From positions 1-43,458 of the forward strand of contig CAZVXF010000012.1 in assembly GCA_964630875.1 (NCBI GenBank): a stretch of 43,458 bases of DNA. Direction: 5' to 3'. The DNA comes from DAIDHZ01 sp035480255. GTDB taxonomy: Bacteria; Chlamydiota; Chlamydiia; Chlamydiales; SM23-39. Shown here piece by piece: positions 23,790 through 31,889 of this stretch (position 1 is its first letter; each line of letters begins with the position of its first letter). The notes under the pieces are model-generated. The model was not told the DNA's origin. It saw nothing but the letters and a program-made list of their open reading frames with translations, and did no database searches. Position numbers and translations under genes: made by a program.

Positions 23790-25688
23790 CTATATTTTGA
23801 TATCTTGAGAATGGTATGTTTCCCAAAGAACTTTGAATGGAAGGCAAGTTTCGAGTAATTGTGGAAGAGTTCCTTCGCCAATTTTCTTGCCACGATCAAG
23901 GAAAATAATTCGATCTGCGTGTTCAATCGTCGAGAGGCGATGCGCTATGAGAATTTGTGTAATTTCACCTTGAAGATTGCAAATCGCTTGTTTGATACGA
24001 CTTTCTGAAATGGCATCGAGCGAAGACGTTGCTTCATCCATGATGAGAATAGGGGCCTTTTTGACTAAAGCTCGCGCGATTGCAAGACGCTGTTGTTGTC
24101 CACCGGACAGGTTTTTCCCCATTTCAGCAAGAAAAGTATCGTATTGTTTAGGAAGCTCAGCGATAAATTCATGCGCGTAGGCTTTTTTTGCTGCGTCTTC
24201 AATATCCTCAAAGGGAAAATGTCTACCAAAAGTAATGTTTTCTGCAATGGTGTCGTAGAAAAGAAATGGTTTTTGGGGAACATAGGCGATTTGATCGCGC
24301 AATGATCTTTGTGTGAGCGCATTGATCGGAATTCCGTCGATACGGATTTCACCTTTTTGTACATCGTAGAGACGAGGAAGAAGTTGTACAAGTGTTGATT
24401 TTCCGGCTCCCGTCGCTCCAACGATGGCAAGAACTTCTCCTTTTTTTAAAGAGAAGCTAACATCTTTTAAAACCCATTCATCTTGATATTTGAACCATAC
24501 ATGATCAAATTCGATGAGGTTCTTGAAGGGAGGAAGATCGATTGCTCCTTCGCGATCAAATATTTGCGGTTTAATTTGAAGGACTTCAAACATCCGTTCG
24601 GCAGCAACGATCCCTTTTTGAATATTTGCTGTTTCTTCTGCAAATTTTTTGACCGGTTCGTAAAAGAGATGGAGTAAACCGCAAAACATAAGTAACTGAC
24701 CCACAGTCATATGCAGTGTATATAAGCCAAAAAGAACAACGACAGCAAGGCATGATGTTGCAATCATATGAAGAAGAGGACGAGTTAAAAGTCCATATTT
24801 TGCACTTCGACTTTCAAGTGCTGCCATTTGATCGTTTTGTTCTTTATATTTTCGCAAAGAAAATGCTTCCATGGCGAAAATTTTAACCGTTTGTATTCCA
24901 CCAATAAAGTCGAGAAGCACAGAAGTGAATGTCTCTTGATTTCTCTGAATTTGTCTGGAAATTCGTTTCACACGACGAGTAATAAAAATCACTGGCAAAA
25001 TAACCAAAGGAAGCCCGAAGAAAATAATCAAGGAAAGATGCCAGGACAGGTAAAAGCAGGCTAGGAATGTGGAGATAATTGTGAAGGGAGTTTGGAAGTA
25101 GTTTGTTAGGCAAGAATTCAAAGAGGATGCGATTTGCCCAGCATCCCCGACTGCCCGAGAAGAAAGACTACCTAGGTTTTGCTCTTGATAAAAACTCAAA
25201 GGTAGGGATTGAATATGCTCAAAATATTGCTGACGTAAATCTCTTGTGATTCGAATCGAAAGCAGTTGCGTTACATAGCGTGAAAAGAAAAGAGTAATGG
25301 CTTTAAAAATTGCAATTGTGACTAAAAATGTAATCAGGATAGAAAAGTTCTTCTCGATATCTATTTTTGATCCCACTTTATGCATCAGAAAGCGAAGGGG
25401 ATTTTTGTCTTTCTTCTGAGCAAGATAAGAACTTGCATCTTGCTTTGTGATGATTCCATCTTGATTTGTATCGATTTCATTCCATCGCGCTTCCACTTCA
25501 TGCAAGGAGACGCTGTCTTTATTCTCCGTAAAAAGAGAGAAAAAATTAGATCCCGTATTGGCCATTAAACCGATGGAAAACATTTCACATTGATTGGCAA
25601 CGGTTAGAAAAAGAAGAGAGACAACCGTGAGAATCGCTAAGCTAAAATGCCGACTATTCCGGAGTGCTGCGAGTAATAATAGTTTCAT
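23790..25688 (-). CDS. MsbA-like ABC exporter with an EF-hand loop between TM1 and TM2
   Basis: A 632-aa half-transporter with fused membrane and ATPase domains. TM1 is near 17-33, TM2-6 lie between about 115 and 345, and the ATPase is residues about 390-625. Walker A is GATGAGKST (424-432), signature LSGGQ (527-531) and Walker B ILIMDEATSS; the H-loop is AHRLST. Unusually, the TM1-TM2 loop (residues 40-112, extracytoplasmic) holds a canonical calcium-binding EF-hand loop, DTNQDGIITKQD (73-84), flanked by two helices. It probably exports lipid A/lipids or a small molecule. The 5' end overlaps accA by 35 bp, and the accA-exporter order resembles that of Chlamydia as I recall it. Confidence 0.88.
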   Translation of the reverse strand: MKLLLLAALRNSRHFSLAILTVVSLLFLTVANQCEMFSIGLMANTGSNFFSLFTENKDSVSLHEVEARWNEIDTNQDGIITKQDASSYLAQKKDKNPLRFLMHKVGSKIDIEKNFSILITFLVTIAIFKAITLFFSRYVTQLLSIRITRDLRQQYFEHIQSLPLSFYQEQNLGSLSSRAVGDAGQIASSLNSCLTNYFQTPFTIISTFLACFYLSWHLSLIIFFGLPLVILPVIFITRRVKRISRQIQRNQETFTSVLLDFIGGIQTVKIFAMEAFSLRKYKEQNDQMAALESRSAKYGLLTRPLLHMIATSCLAVVVLFGLYTLHMTVGQLLMFCGLLHLFYEPVKKFAEETANIQKGIVAAERMFEVLQIKPQIFDREGAIDLPPFKNLIEFDHVWFKYQDEWVLKDVSFSLKKGEVLAIVGATGAGKSTLVQLLPRLYDVQKGEIRIDGIPINALTQRSLRDQIAYVPQKPFLFYDTIAENITFGRHFPFEDIEDAAKKAYAHEFIAELPKQYDTFLAEMGKNLSGGQQQRLAIARALVKKAPILIMDEATSSLDAISESRIKQAICNLQGEITQILIAHRLSTIEHADRIIFLDRGKKIGEGTLPQLLETCLPFKVLWETYHSQDIKI

Positions 25689-26646
25689 TTGAAGAGCCTA
25701 CATTAAGATCCTCTTCAAATTTGCCTATTTTGCGAAATTTTTGATAGCGATTTTCTATGAGTGTATCGATTTCTATCGATTTTAAGGCATTCCATTGCTC
25801 TAAAATATAGGACTTCACATTTTGAAATGCGATTTTTGGATTGAGGTGTGCACCTCCCAGTGGCTCTGGAATAATTGTATCAATGACGCCTAGTTCTAGA
25901 AGATTTTCTGATTGCATTTTGAGCGTTGCAGCAGCCAGCGCATTCTTACTTGCATCTTTCCATAAAATGGATGAACATCCTTCTGGAGAGATCACTGAAT
26001 AGTATGAGTGTTCAAGCATTCCCAGACAATCGCCAATTCCAATTCCAAGGGCGCCGCCAGAACATCCTTCGCCAATGACAATGACAATGATCGGGGTTGG
26101 GAGACGTGCCATTTCTAGCAGATTCTTCGCGATTGCCCAGCCTTGGCCTCTTTCTTCTGCAGCAAGGCCTGGGTAAGCGCCAGGCGTATCCAGTAAGCAA
26201 ACGACAGGCAAATCAAATTTAGCAGCAAGGTGCATACAGCGCATCGCTTTTCGGTATCCTTCTGGATGCGGCATGCCGAAGTTGCGATAGAGCCTGCTTT
26301 CCGTTGTGTTTCCTTTCTCTTGGGCGATAATCATGAATTTTTCGCCATTGATTTTGCCAAGTCCTGCAATGATTGCATGGTCATCTTGATAGGTGCGATC
26401 GCCGAAAATCTCAACAAAGTCTTCCACGCAATTTTGAATATAGTCGATAGAGTGTGGTCGTTGCGGATGACGGCAGATGGCAACTCTGTCCCAAGGTAAT
26501 AAATTTGAATAAACAGTTTTTTTCAATGTTGAAAGCTTTTGTTCCATCTCAGTCATTTCATCGGATGAAAAGACATTTTGGCTTTTGAGTTTTGCCAATG
26601 TCTGTTCAACTTCTAAAATCTGTTTTTCATGAGATAGCACAGTCAT
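25654..26646 (-). CDS. accA: Acetyl-CoA carboxylase carboxyltransferase subunit alpha
   Basis: A 330-aa protein of normal length. It shows the N-terminal coiled region, WDRVAICRHPQRPHSIDYI, IIAGLGKINGEKFMIIAQEK, FGMPHPEGYRKAMRCM, DTPGAYPGLAAEERGQ and IGEGCSGGALGIGIGD. These form the crotonase-type carboxyltransferase fold and the oxyanion glycines. With AccD it transfers CO2 from biotin to acetyl-CoA, making malonyl-CoA for fatty acids. It overlaps the L,D-transpeptidase stop by 4 bp upstream and the ABC exporter by 35 bp downstream, forming a compact envelope-related operon. Confidence 0.96.
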   Translation of the reverse strand: MTVLSHEKQILEVEQTLAKLKSQNVFSSDEMTEMEQKLSTLKKTVYSNLLPWDRVAICRHPQRPHSIDYIQNCVEDFVEIFGDRTYQDDHAIIAGLGKINGEKFMIIAQEKGNTTESRLYRNFGMPHPEGYRKAMRCMHLAAKFDLPVVCLLDTPGAYPGLAAEERGQGWAIAKNLLEMARLPTPIIVIVIGEGCSGGALGIGIGDCLGMLEHSYYSVISPEGCSSILWKDASKNALAAATLKMQSENLLELGVIDTIIPEPLGGAHLNPKIAFQNVKSYILEQWNALKSIEIDTLIENRYQKFRKIGKFEEDLNVGSSNETIITRSTPE

Positions 26647-27599
26647 TTTTCAACTCCTGGTAGTTTAGCATCTTCGAAGGAACGTACAAGTTCCACCGTT
26701 GTTGGTTTTGTAATAATGATGGAGAACAGTTCTTCCATATCTTCTTGTGCAAGACGAACGCAGCCATCGCTATCGTATTTGCCAATTTTCGCTCGATCTT
26801 CGATGAGAGTTCCGCTTAGGTCTTGAATCCAAGGCGTTCCATGCAATCCGAGCCCCTTTGCAGGTTCTGAGCAACCGTCAATCTCTTTTTCAAAAGGAAT
26901 CCAACGAGTTCCAAAAATACGGATCATTTCTGTTTTTTTATCTTGGAAAAAGCCCATTGTCCCAGGCTTGTAGATAGCAATTCGATTGCCTAGTTCATAT
27001 TTTCCAATCGGAGTTAAATATCCAGATTTTTTCATGGTGTCGGCTCGTCCAAGGCCCACTTTGTAAGTCTTTAATAGCGTTCTTTCGTTCGTTGCAAGAT
27101 CAATGTAGTAAAAGCGCATTTTGGCTTTTGCTAAATCGATCAGGAGATGGAATTGAATTTTTGCATCTTTTTTAAAGATATTGAATTTGTCTCCAGGTCC
27201 CACTTTTTGCGTAAAATAATCAGCTTTTTTATTCAAACTGCGAGCAATAAAATGGCGTGAAGTTTCGTAGTGCGATGCATAGTCTGAAATCCAAGCAGGG
27301 CGTCCTTTTAACCAAGGGACTCGACTGGTGTAAGAAATCGTTTCGACAATGGGTAATTTCGATGAATCTAAAGTGAATAGTTGAGGAATTCGATCGATTT
27401 CTGCCGTAACAGCTGGCACAGATGTAGTTTCTAAAATAGGTGTTGGAGCGGGCTGTGGTTTCGGTGCAATATCGATTTCTTGAACAATTTCAGTGGCAGC
27501 AATTTCAGGTTCTGTATTCACTTCTTTTTTGCGATATCCCATGTAACCAATGGTGGCAAAAAGGGCGCCTGCGCCTAAAATAAAATATTTCACTTTCAT
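26643..27599 (-). CDS. L,D-transpeptidase (YkuD domain), membrane-anchored
   Basis: A 318-aa protein. Residues 3-20 form a signal anchor. A Pro/Glu-rich linker (25-70), a LysM-like or helical region (DKFNIF near 137), and a C-terminal YkuD domain follow. The catalytic motif is present: HGTPW with His253, then SDGCVRL with Cys280 and Arg282. The usual His-Gly-Cys is Asp-Gly-Cys, a common variant. Such enzymes make 3-3 peptide cross-links or attach proteins to peptidoglycan in the periplasm. Environmental chlamydiae retain modified peptidoglycan, so a cell-wall role is reasonable. It is first in the operon with accA and the exporter. Confidence 0.9.
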   Translation of the reverse strand: MKVKYFILGAGALFATIGYMGYRKKEVNTEPEIAATEIVQEIDIAPKPQPAPTPILETTSVPAVTAEIDRIPQLFTLDSSKLPIVETISYTSRVPWLKGRPAWISDYASHYETSRHFIARSLNKKADYFTQKVGPGDKFNIFKKDAKIQFHLLIDLAKAKMRFYYIDLATNERTLLKTYKVGLGRADTMKKSGYLTPIGKYELGNRIAIYKPGTMGFFQDKKTEMIRIFGTRWIPFEKEIDGCSEPAKGLGLHGTPWIQDLSGTLIEDRAKIGKYDSDGCVRLAQEDMEELFSIIITKPTTVELVRSFEDAKLPGVEK

Positions 27600-27647
27600 G
27601 CGTTACATTATCCTCTATAATCAACTAAATTTCAAGTATAATTAAAT

Positions 27648-30230
27648 TTATTTTTGATTAATTATAATTTCACCTTTTTTCATTTCAATTTCAACATTCT
27701 TATTGGGGTGGATTTTCCCTTCCAATAAGGATGTAGCAAGGGGATTCACAAGTAGGCTCTGGATCGTCCGTTTGAGTGGTCTTGCGCCAAATAAAGGGTC
27801 ATATCCAAGTTCTGCTAGGTGTGTTAAAACCTCTTTTGAAACATCCAAATGTATATGTTTTTCTTTTAAACGATCTGCGACCCTATCAATTTGAATTTTG
27901 ACAATTTGCTCCATATCTTTTTCTTGAAGTGGCAAGAAGGGGAGAATCTCATCGAGACGGTTCAAAAATTCAGGCTTAAAGTGTCGACGAAGGATCGGAT
28001 CGATCACTTTTAAAATGGATTCTTTGGTTTGTTTTGGATGTTTTTTTAGGGAATCGATCAGTTCCTCAGACCCAAGGTTTGAGGTCATGATAAAGAGCGC
28101 ATTCTTACAATTGATTGTTCGACCCTGACTATCAGTAATTCTTCCTTCATCAAAAATCTGCAAAAGAATATTAAACACGTCTGGATGGGCTTTTTCAATT
28201 TCATCAAGTAAAACAACAGAATAGGGACGACGGCGAATCGCTTCGGTGAGTTGTCCTCCTTCTTCAAAACCAACATATCCAGGAGGAGATCCGATCATCC
28301 GTGAGACACTATGTTTTTCCATGTATTCAGACATATCAAGCCGAACAAGAGATTCTTCCTGATTAAACAGTTGCACGGCTAATGCTTTTGCAAGTTCTGT
28401 TTTTCCAACGCCTGTCGGTCCGACAAATAGGAATACGCCAAGTGGACGCGAAGGATCATTTAAACCGGCCCGTGAACGTCTGATCGCTTCACTGATCGCC
28501 TGAATGGCAAATTCTTGGCTCACTACCCGTTTTTCGAGAATCTTTTCTAGATGAATGTATTTTTCTTTCTCGCTTTGAAGCATTTTTTGAACGGGTATAC
28601 CGGTCCATTTCGCAACAATATGCGCGATGAGTTGTTCATCGACTTCTTCTTTGAGTAACCGATTCTCTTGGCTCCCTAACTTTTTCTCTGCTTCGTCGAT
28701 TTCTTGCTTCAGTTTGGGCAACAAGCCGTAACGAATTTCAGCCACTTTGTTATAGTCGCCCGCGCGCTCAGCTTCTTCTTCTTGAAAGCGGACTGTTTCA
28801 AGTTTGGTTTTTTTCTCTTTGACTACTGCGATGAGCTCTTTTTCTTGATTCCAACGATTTTTGAGAGTTCCAAGGGTTTCTTTTAGATTGCTGATTTCAG
28901 CACCAATTGTTTTGAGCTGTTCTTTCGATGCAGCTGTATCTTCTCGTTTTAATCCCTCTTGCTTGACAATAAGACTTGCAAGTTCTCGTTCTTTTAATTC
29001 AATAGGCAGAGGCATGCTTCCAATTTGCATACGAATCATACTTGCCGCTTCATCAATCAAATCGATCGCCTTGTCAGGTAATCTGCGGTCAGGGATATAT
29101 CGATTCGAAAGAACAACAGCTGCATGAAGTGCATCTTCAGTAATGCGTACTCCGTGAAAGTTTTCATAGCGTTCCCTTAATCCTCGTAAAATCGCCAACG
29201 CATCTTCGACTGTCGGCTCAGGAACTAAAATTGTCTGGAAACGTCTTTCAAGGGCTGGGTCTTTCTCAATATGCTTTTTATATTCATTCAGTGTTGTTGC
29301 GCCAATACAATGGAGCGTACCTCTTGCCAATGCTGGTTTTAAAAGGTTCGCTGCATCCATCGCGCCTTCGGAGGCTCCCGCGCCAACTAAGGTATGTACT
29401 TCATCAATAAAAAGAATGATCTGCCCTTCTGCCTGTTCGATCTCTTTTAAAATGCTTTTAAGTCTCTCTTCGAATTCACCACGGTATTTTGTCCCAGCGA
29501 TCAGACTTCCCATATCAAGAGATACGAGCTGCTTGTTTTTTAATGAATCGGGAACATCGCCTTGAACAATGCGCAATGCAAGACCTTCTGCAATTGCTGT
29601 TTTCCCAACTCCTGGTTCTCCAATGAGAAGGGGATTGTTTTTCGTTCTTCGGCTTAAGACTTGCATTGAACGCCTAATTTCTTCATCTCTTCCGATGACA
29701 GGATCGAGTTTCCCTTTTTTTGCAAGCTCTGTGAGATTTTTACAGTATTTTTGAAGTGCGTTTAGATTTGCTTCCGCGTTCGGTGAATCCATCTGGCTTC
29801 CCTTTCTAAGTTCGAGTATTTTTTCTTCTGCGATTTTTGCTGAGACGCTTTTTTTCCACGATGCAAAAGGTTCTCCTGCATGTTGCCAAAAAGCAAGTAG
29901 AATGTGATCTGTTGCAATATATGTATCTTTCCATTTTGCCGCGAGACTTTCAGCTTCTTTCAATCGATGTTGAAGAGCAATCGATATGTTTGGTTTTTGA
30001 GCACCACTTGTGAATACAGGAACTTTTTGTAGCGCTGTTTCCAGCTCTTTTTTTAACGAGTTGATTGGCAAATTGAGATTGGCAGCAAAGGAAACAAAGT
30101 ATCCTTCCGCGTCGCTTGCGAGTGCATAAAGAAGATGATTTTCTGTTACTTCTGTCGCATTGCGCTCTTGCGCAAACTGAAGTGCGTTATGAATTGCTTG
30201 CAATAGAGAATCTGTAAATTGTGGTGCCAT
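27648..30230 (-). CDS. clpB: ATP-dependent disaggregase ClpB
   Basis: An 860-aa Hsp100 chaperone starting at MAPQFTDSLLQ; the longer open frame upstream has no family support. Two Clp-N repeats lie in residues 1-145. NBD1 has GEPGVGKTAIAEG and LFIDEVHTLVGAG, a long coiled-coil middle domain (about 405-525) follows, and NBD2 has GPTGVGKTELAKAL and VLLDEIEKAHPDVFN. It resolubilises aggregates together with DnaK. No CIRCE-like (TTAGCACTC-N9-GAGTGCTAA) element is seen upstream. It is divergent from the kinase-like gene with only 37 bp between, so their promoters must overlap or sit inside coding DNA. Confidence 0.97.
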   Translation of the reverse strand: MAPQFTDSLLQAIHNALQFAQERNATEVTENHLLYALASDAEGYFVSFAANLNLPINSLKKELETALQKVPVFTSGAQKPNISIALQHRLKEAESLAAKWKDTYIATDHILLAFWQHAGEPFASWKKSVSAKIAEEKILELRKGSQMDSPNAEANLNALQKYCKNLTELAKKGKLDPVIGRDEEIRRSMQVLSRRTKNNPLLIGEPGVGKTAIAEGLALRIVQGDVPDSLKNKQLVSLDMGSLIAGTKYRGEFEERLKSILKEIEQAEGQIILFIDEVHTLVGAGASEGAMDAANLLKPALARGTLHCIGATTLNEYKKHIEKDPALERRFQTILVPEPTVEDALAILRGLRERYENFHGVRITEDALHAAVVLSNRYIPDRRLPDKAIDLIDEAASMIRMQIGSMPLPIELKERELASLIVKQEGLKREDTAASKEQLKTIGAEISNLKETLGTLKNRWNQEKELIAVVKEKKTKLETVRFQEEEAERAGDYNKVAEIRYGLLPKLKQEIDEAEKKLGSQENRLLKEEVDEQLIAHIVAKWTGIPVQKMLQSEKEKYIHLEKILEKRVVSQEFAIQAISEAIRRSRAGLNDPSRPLGVFLFVGPTGVGKTELAKALAVQLFNQEESLVRLDMSEYMEKHSVSRMIGSPPGYVGFEEGGQLTEAIRRRPYSVVLLDEIEKAHPDVFNILLQIFDEGRITDSQGRTINCKNALFIMTSNLGSEELIDSLKKHPKQTKESILKVIDPILRRHFKPEFLNRLDEILPFLPLQEKDMEQIVKIQIDRVADRLKEKHIHLDVSKEVLTHLAELGYDPLFGARPLKRTIQSLLVNPLATSLLEGKIHPNKNVEIEMKKGEIIINQK

Positions 30231-30267
30231 AAGTTTGCTTTCGTTAGTATATTCCTTTAGAGATTTA

Positions 30268-31062
30268 ATGAGAACACTGGCAATCGTCGTTGCTCTTAGT
30301 TTGGCTTTTCTTGCGCATTGGAGAACTTCGTTTTCTCCCGATGTGATTGCTGCGCCCATGTTCAGTGTTTGCGAAGAAGCAAGTTTTCCAATCGACCAAA
30401 ATTACTCTTTTTTAGGTAAGGGACGACAATCCTTTGCGTTTTTAAGCGCGGATGGAAAAACCGTTCTGAAGTTCTTTAATAAAGACTACTTTCAAATGCC
30501 TTGGTACTCATTTGCGCTCCCCGATAAGGAAGCAGAGCTAAAGAAAAGACAGCTTAGAAAAAAATATTTTTCTGAAGGTTATCTGATTGCAGAAAAATTT
30601 CTCTCTCAGCAAACAGGGCTTCTTTATGTCCATTATGGACAGACAAAAAAATTGCCGAAGGTTAAGGTTAAAGATCAAGCAAACCGCACTTTTATCATCG
30701 ATTTAAACTACGTTCCTTTTGTGCTACAGAAAAAAGGAGACCCTATTTGTTCATCGTTGCAGTTAATTTATGAAACAAAGGGAAAAGAGGCTCTTTTAAT
30801 AGCAATTGATGAGTATTTAGAAATACTTCACCTACGTATCTCATTGGGAATTGCAGATGGAGATCATGATATCAAACATAATTACGGTTTTCTGGAAGGG
30901 AAGCCGTTTCATCTCGATCCTGGAAGACTCTACTTTCGCGATCTCGCAGATTTAAATTCGTTAAGGCATGAATGGTGGGTCGGAACCCATCAACTACGCA
31001 AATGGTTAAATCAACAATATCCAAATATTGTACCTGAGGAAAAATGGAACCCATCCTTTTAG
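30268..31062 (+). CDS. Kinase-fold-like protein with N-terminal signal anchor
   Basis: A 264-aa protein from the ATG at 30268; the TTG at 30235 would add 11 residues. Residues 3-16 form a hydrophobic signal or anchor. A kinase-like pattern follows: LGKGRQSFAF (49-58, P-loop-like), TVLKFF with Lys68, and a catalytic-loop-like GDHDIKHNYGF (197-207) with Asp and Asn. PFHLDPGRLYF (213-223) comes next and resembles the Mg-binding Asp. These match the order K, D..N, D of atypical kinases. The family is not recognised and activity is unproven. The apparent export signal on a kinase-like protein is odd. The gene overlaps manA by 19 bp. Confidence 0.6.
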   Translation: MRTLAIVVALSLAFLAHWRTSFSPDVIAAPMFSVCEEASFPIDQNYSFLGKGRQSFAFLSADGKTVLKFFNKDYFQMPWYSFALPDKEAELKKRQLRKKYFSEGYLIAEKFLSQQTGLLYVHYGQTKKLPKVKVKDQANRTFIIDLNYVPFVLQKKGDPICSSLQLIYETKGKEALLIAIDEYLEILHLRISLGIADGDHDIKHNYGFLEGKPFHLDPGRLYFRDLADLNSLRHEWWVGTHQLRKWLNQQYPNIVPEEKWNPSF

Positions 31063-31886
31063 AACCCGCTTACCAAAATTATGTTTGGGGAGGACATCGC
31101 ATCCCGACTTATTTCAACAGATCGCTACCAGATGGAAAATATGCCGAATCATGGGAAGTATCTGATCGCGAAGAGGGGATGAGCGTCATCGGAAATGGAC
31201 CTAAAAAAGGAATGCGTTTAAAAGACTTTCTTCAGGGAAAGAAATTTCCTTTGCTAATCAAAATTATTGATGCAAAAGAGAACCTAAGTGTACAGATACA
31301 TCCCGATGAAGAGGCCGCACTTCGTTTAGGCGCTGAAGCGAAGACAGAAATGTGGATTGCATTAGAAAAAAGTACTGTCTATGCAGGTTTGAATGATGGA
31401 GTCACAGAGAATGATTTTCTTGAGGCATTAAAAAGGAATTCAGTGGAACAACTTTTGCGGAAGTTTGTTTTAGAAAAAGGGGAGGCGATTTTTATTCCTG
31501 CAGGGGTCGTACATGCGATTTGTGGGGATTCTTTATTGCTTGAGGTGCAGCAAAATTCCAATACAACTTACAGGTTATATGATTGGGGAAGAGGAAGAGA
31601 GTTGCATTTGGAAAAGGGCCTGTCTTGTGTTCATTGGGGCAATCAAGCACCTCGGATCATCCCTTCGGCGACACAAAATATTGTAGCAAATTCTTTTTTT
31701 TATGTTGAGAGATGGAACGGCGCAAATGCTTTGCGCTTAGCAGGGTGTGCGATTGTTTTTTGTGCTCAAGGGCAAGCAGATCATGGAGATACTTCGATTC
31801 ATGCGGGTCAGACTTGGTTAATCCCTGAGGCTTCAGAAATTACATTAAAGGGGGATTGCGAGTTAATTATCGTTCGATTGTCATGA
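31044..31886 (+). CDS. manA: Mannose-6-phosphate isomerase (ManA/Pmi type)
   Basis: A 280-aa cupin metalloenzyme, somewhat shorter than the roughly 315 aa of Bacillus-type enzymes. It has YVWGGHRI at the start, SWEVSDREEG, LSVQIHPDEEAA (Zn ligands Gln/His), KTEMWIAL (Glu ligand), and FIPAGVVHAICGDSLLLEVQQNSNTTYRLYDWGR (His ligand and catalytic Arg region). It interconverts mannose-6-P and fructose-6-P, feeding mannose metabolism or glycan precursors. It overlaps the kinase-like gene by 19 bp and is convergent with the FMO gene only 3 bp away. Confidence 0.9.
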   Translation: MEPILLEPAYQNYVWGGHRIPTYFNRSLPDGKYAESWEVSDREEGMSVIGNGPKKGMRLKDFLQGKKFPLLIKIIDAKENLSVQIHPDEEAALRLGAEAKTEMWIALEKSTVYAGLNDGVTENDFLEALKRNSVEQLLRKFVLEKGEAIFIPAGVVHAICGDSLLLEVQQNSNTTYRLYDWGRGRELHLEKGLSCVHWGNQAPRIIPSATQNIVANSFFYVERWNGANALRLAGCAIVFCAQGQADHGDTSIHAGQTWLIPEASEITLKGDCELIIVRLS

Positions 31887-31889
31887 AAA

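Noticed and set aside
30231..30267. CIRCE heat-shock operator before clpB
   Set aside because: The 37-bp gap does not contain the TTAGCACTC/GAGTGCTAA arms.
30231..30359. 43-codon N-terminal extension of ClpB
   Set aside because: ClpB begins at the conserved MAPQFTD-like start, and the extension overlaps the divergent kinase-like gene.
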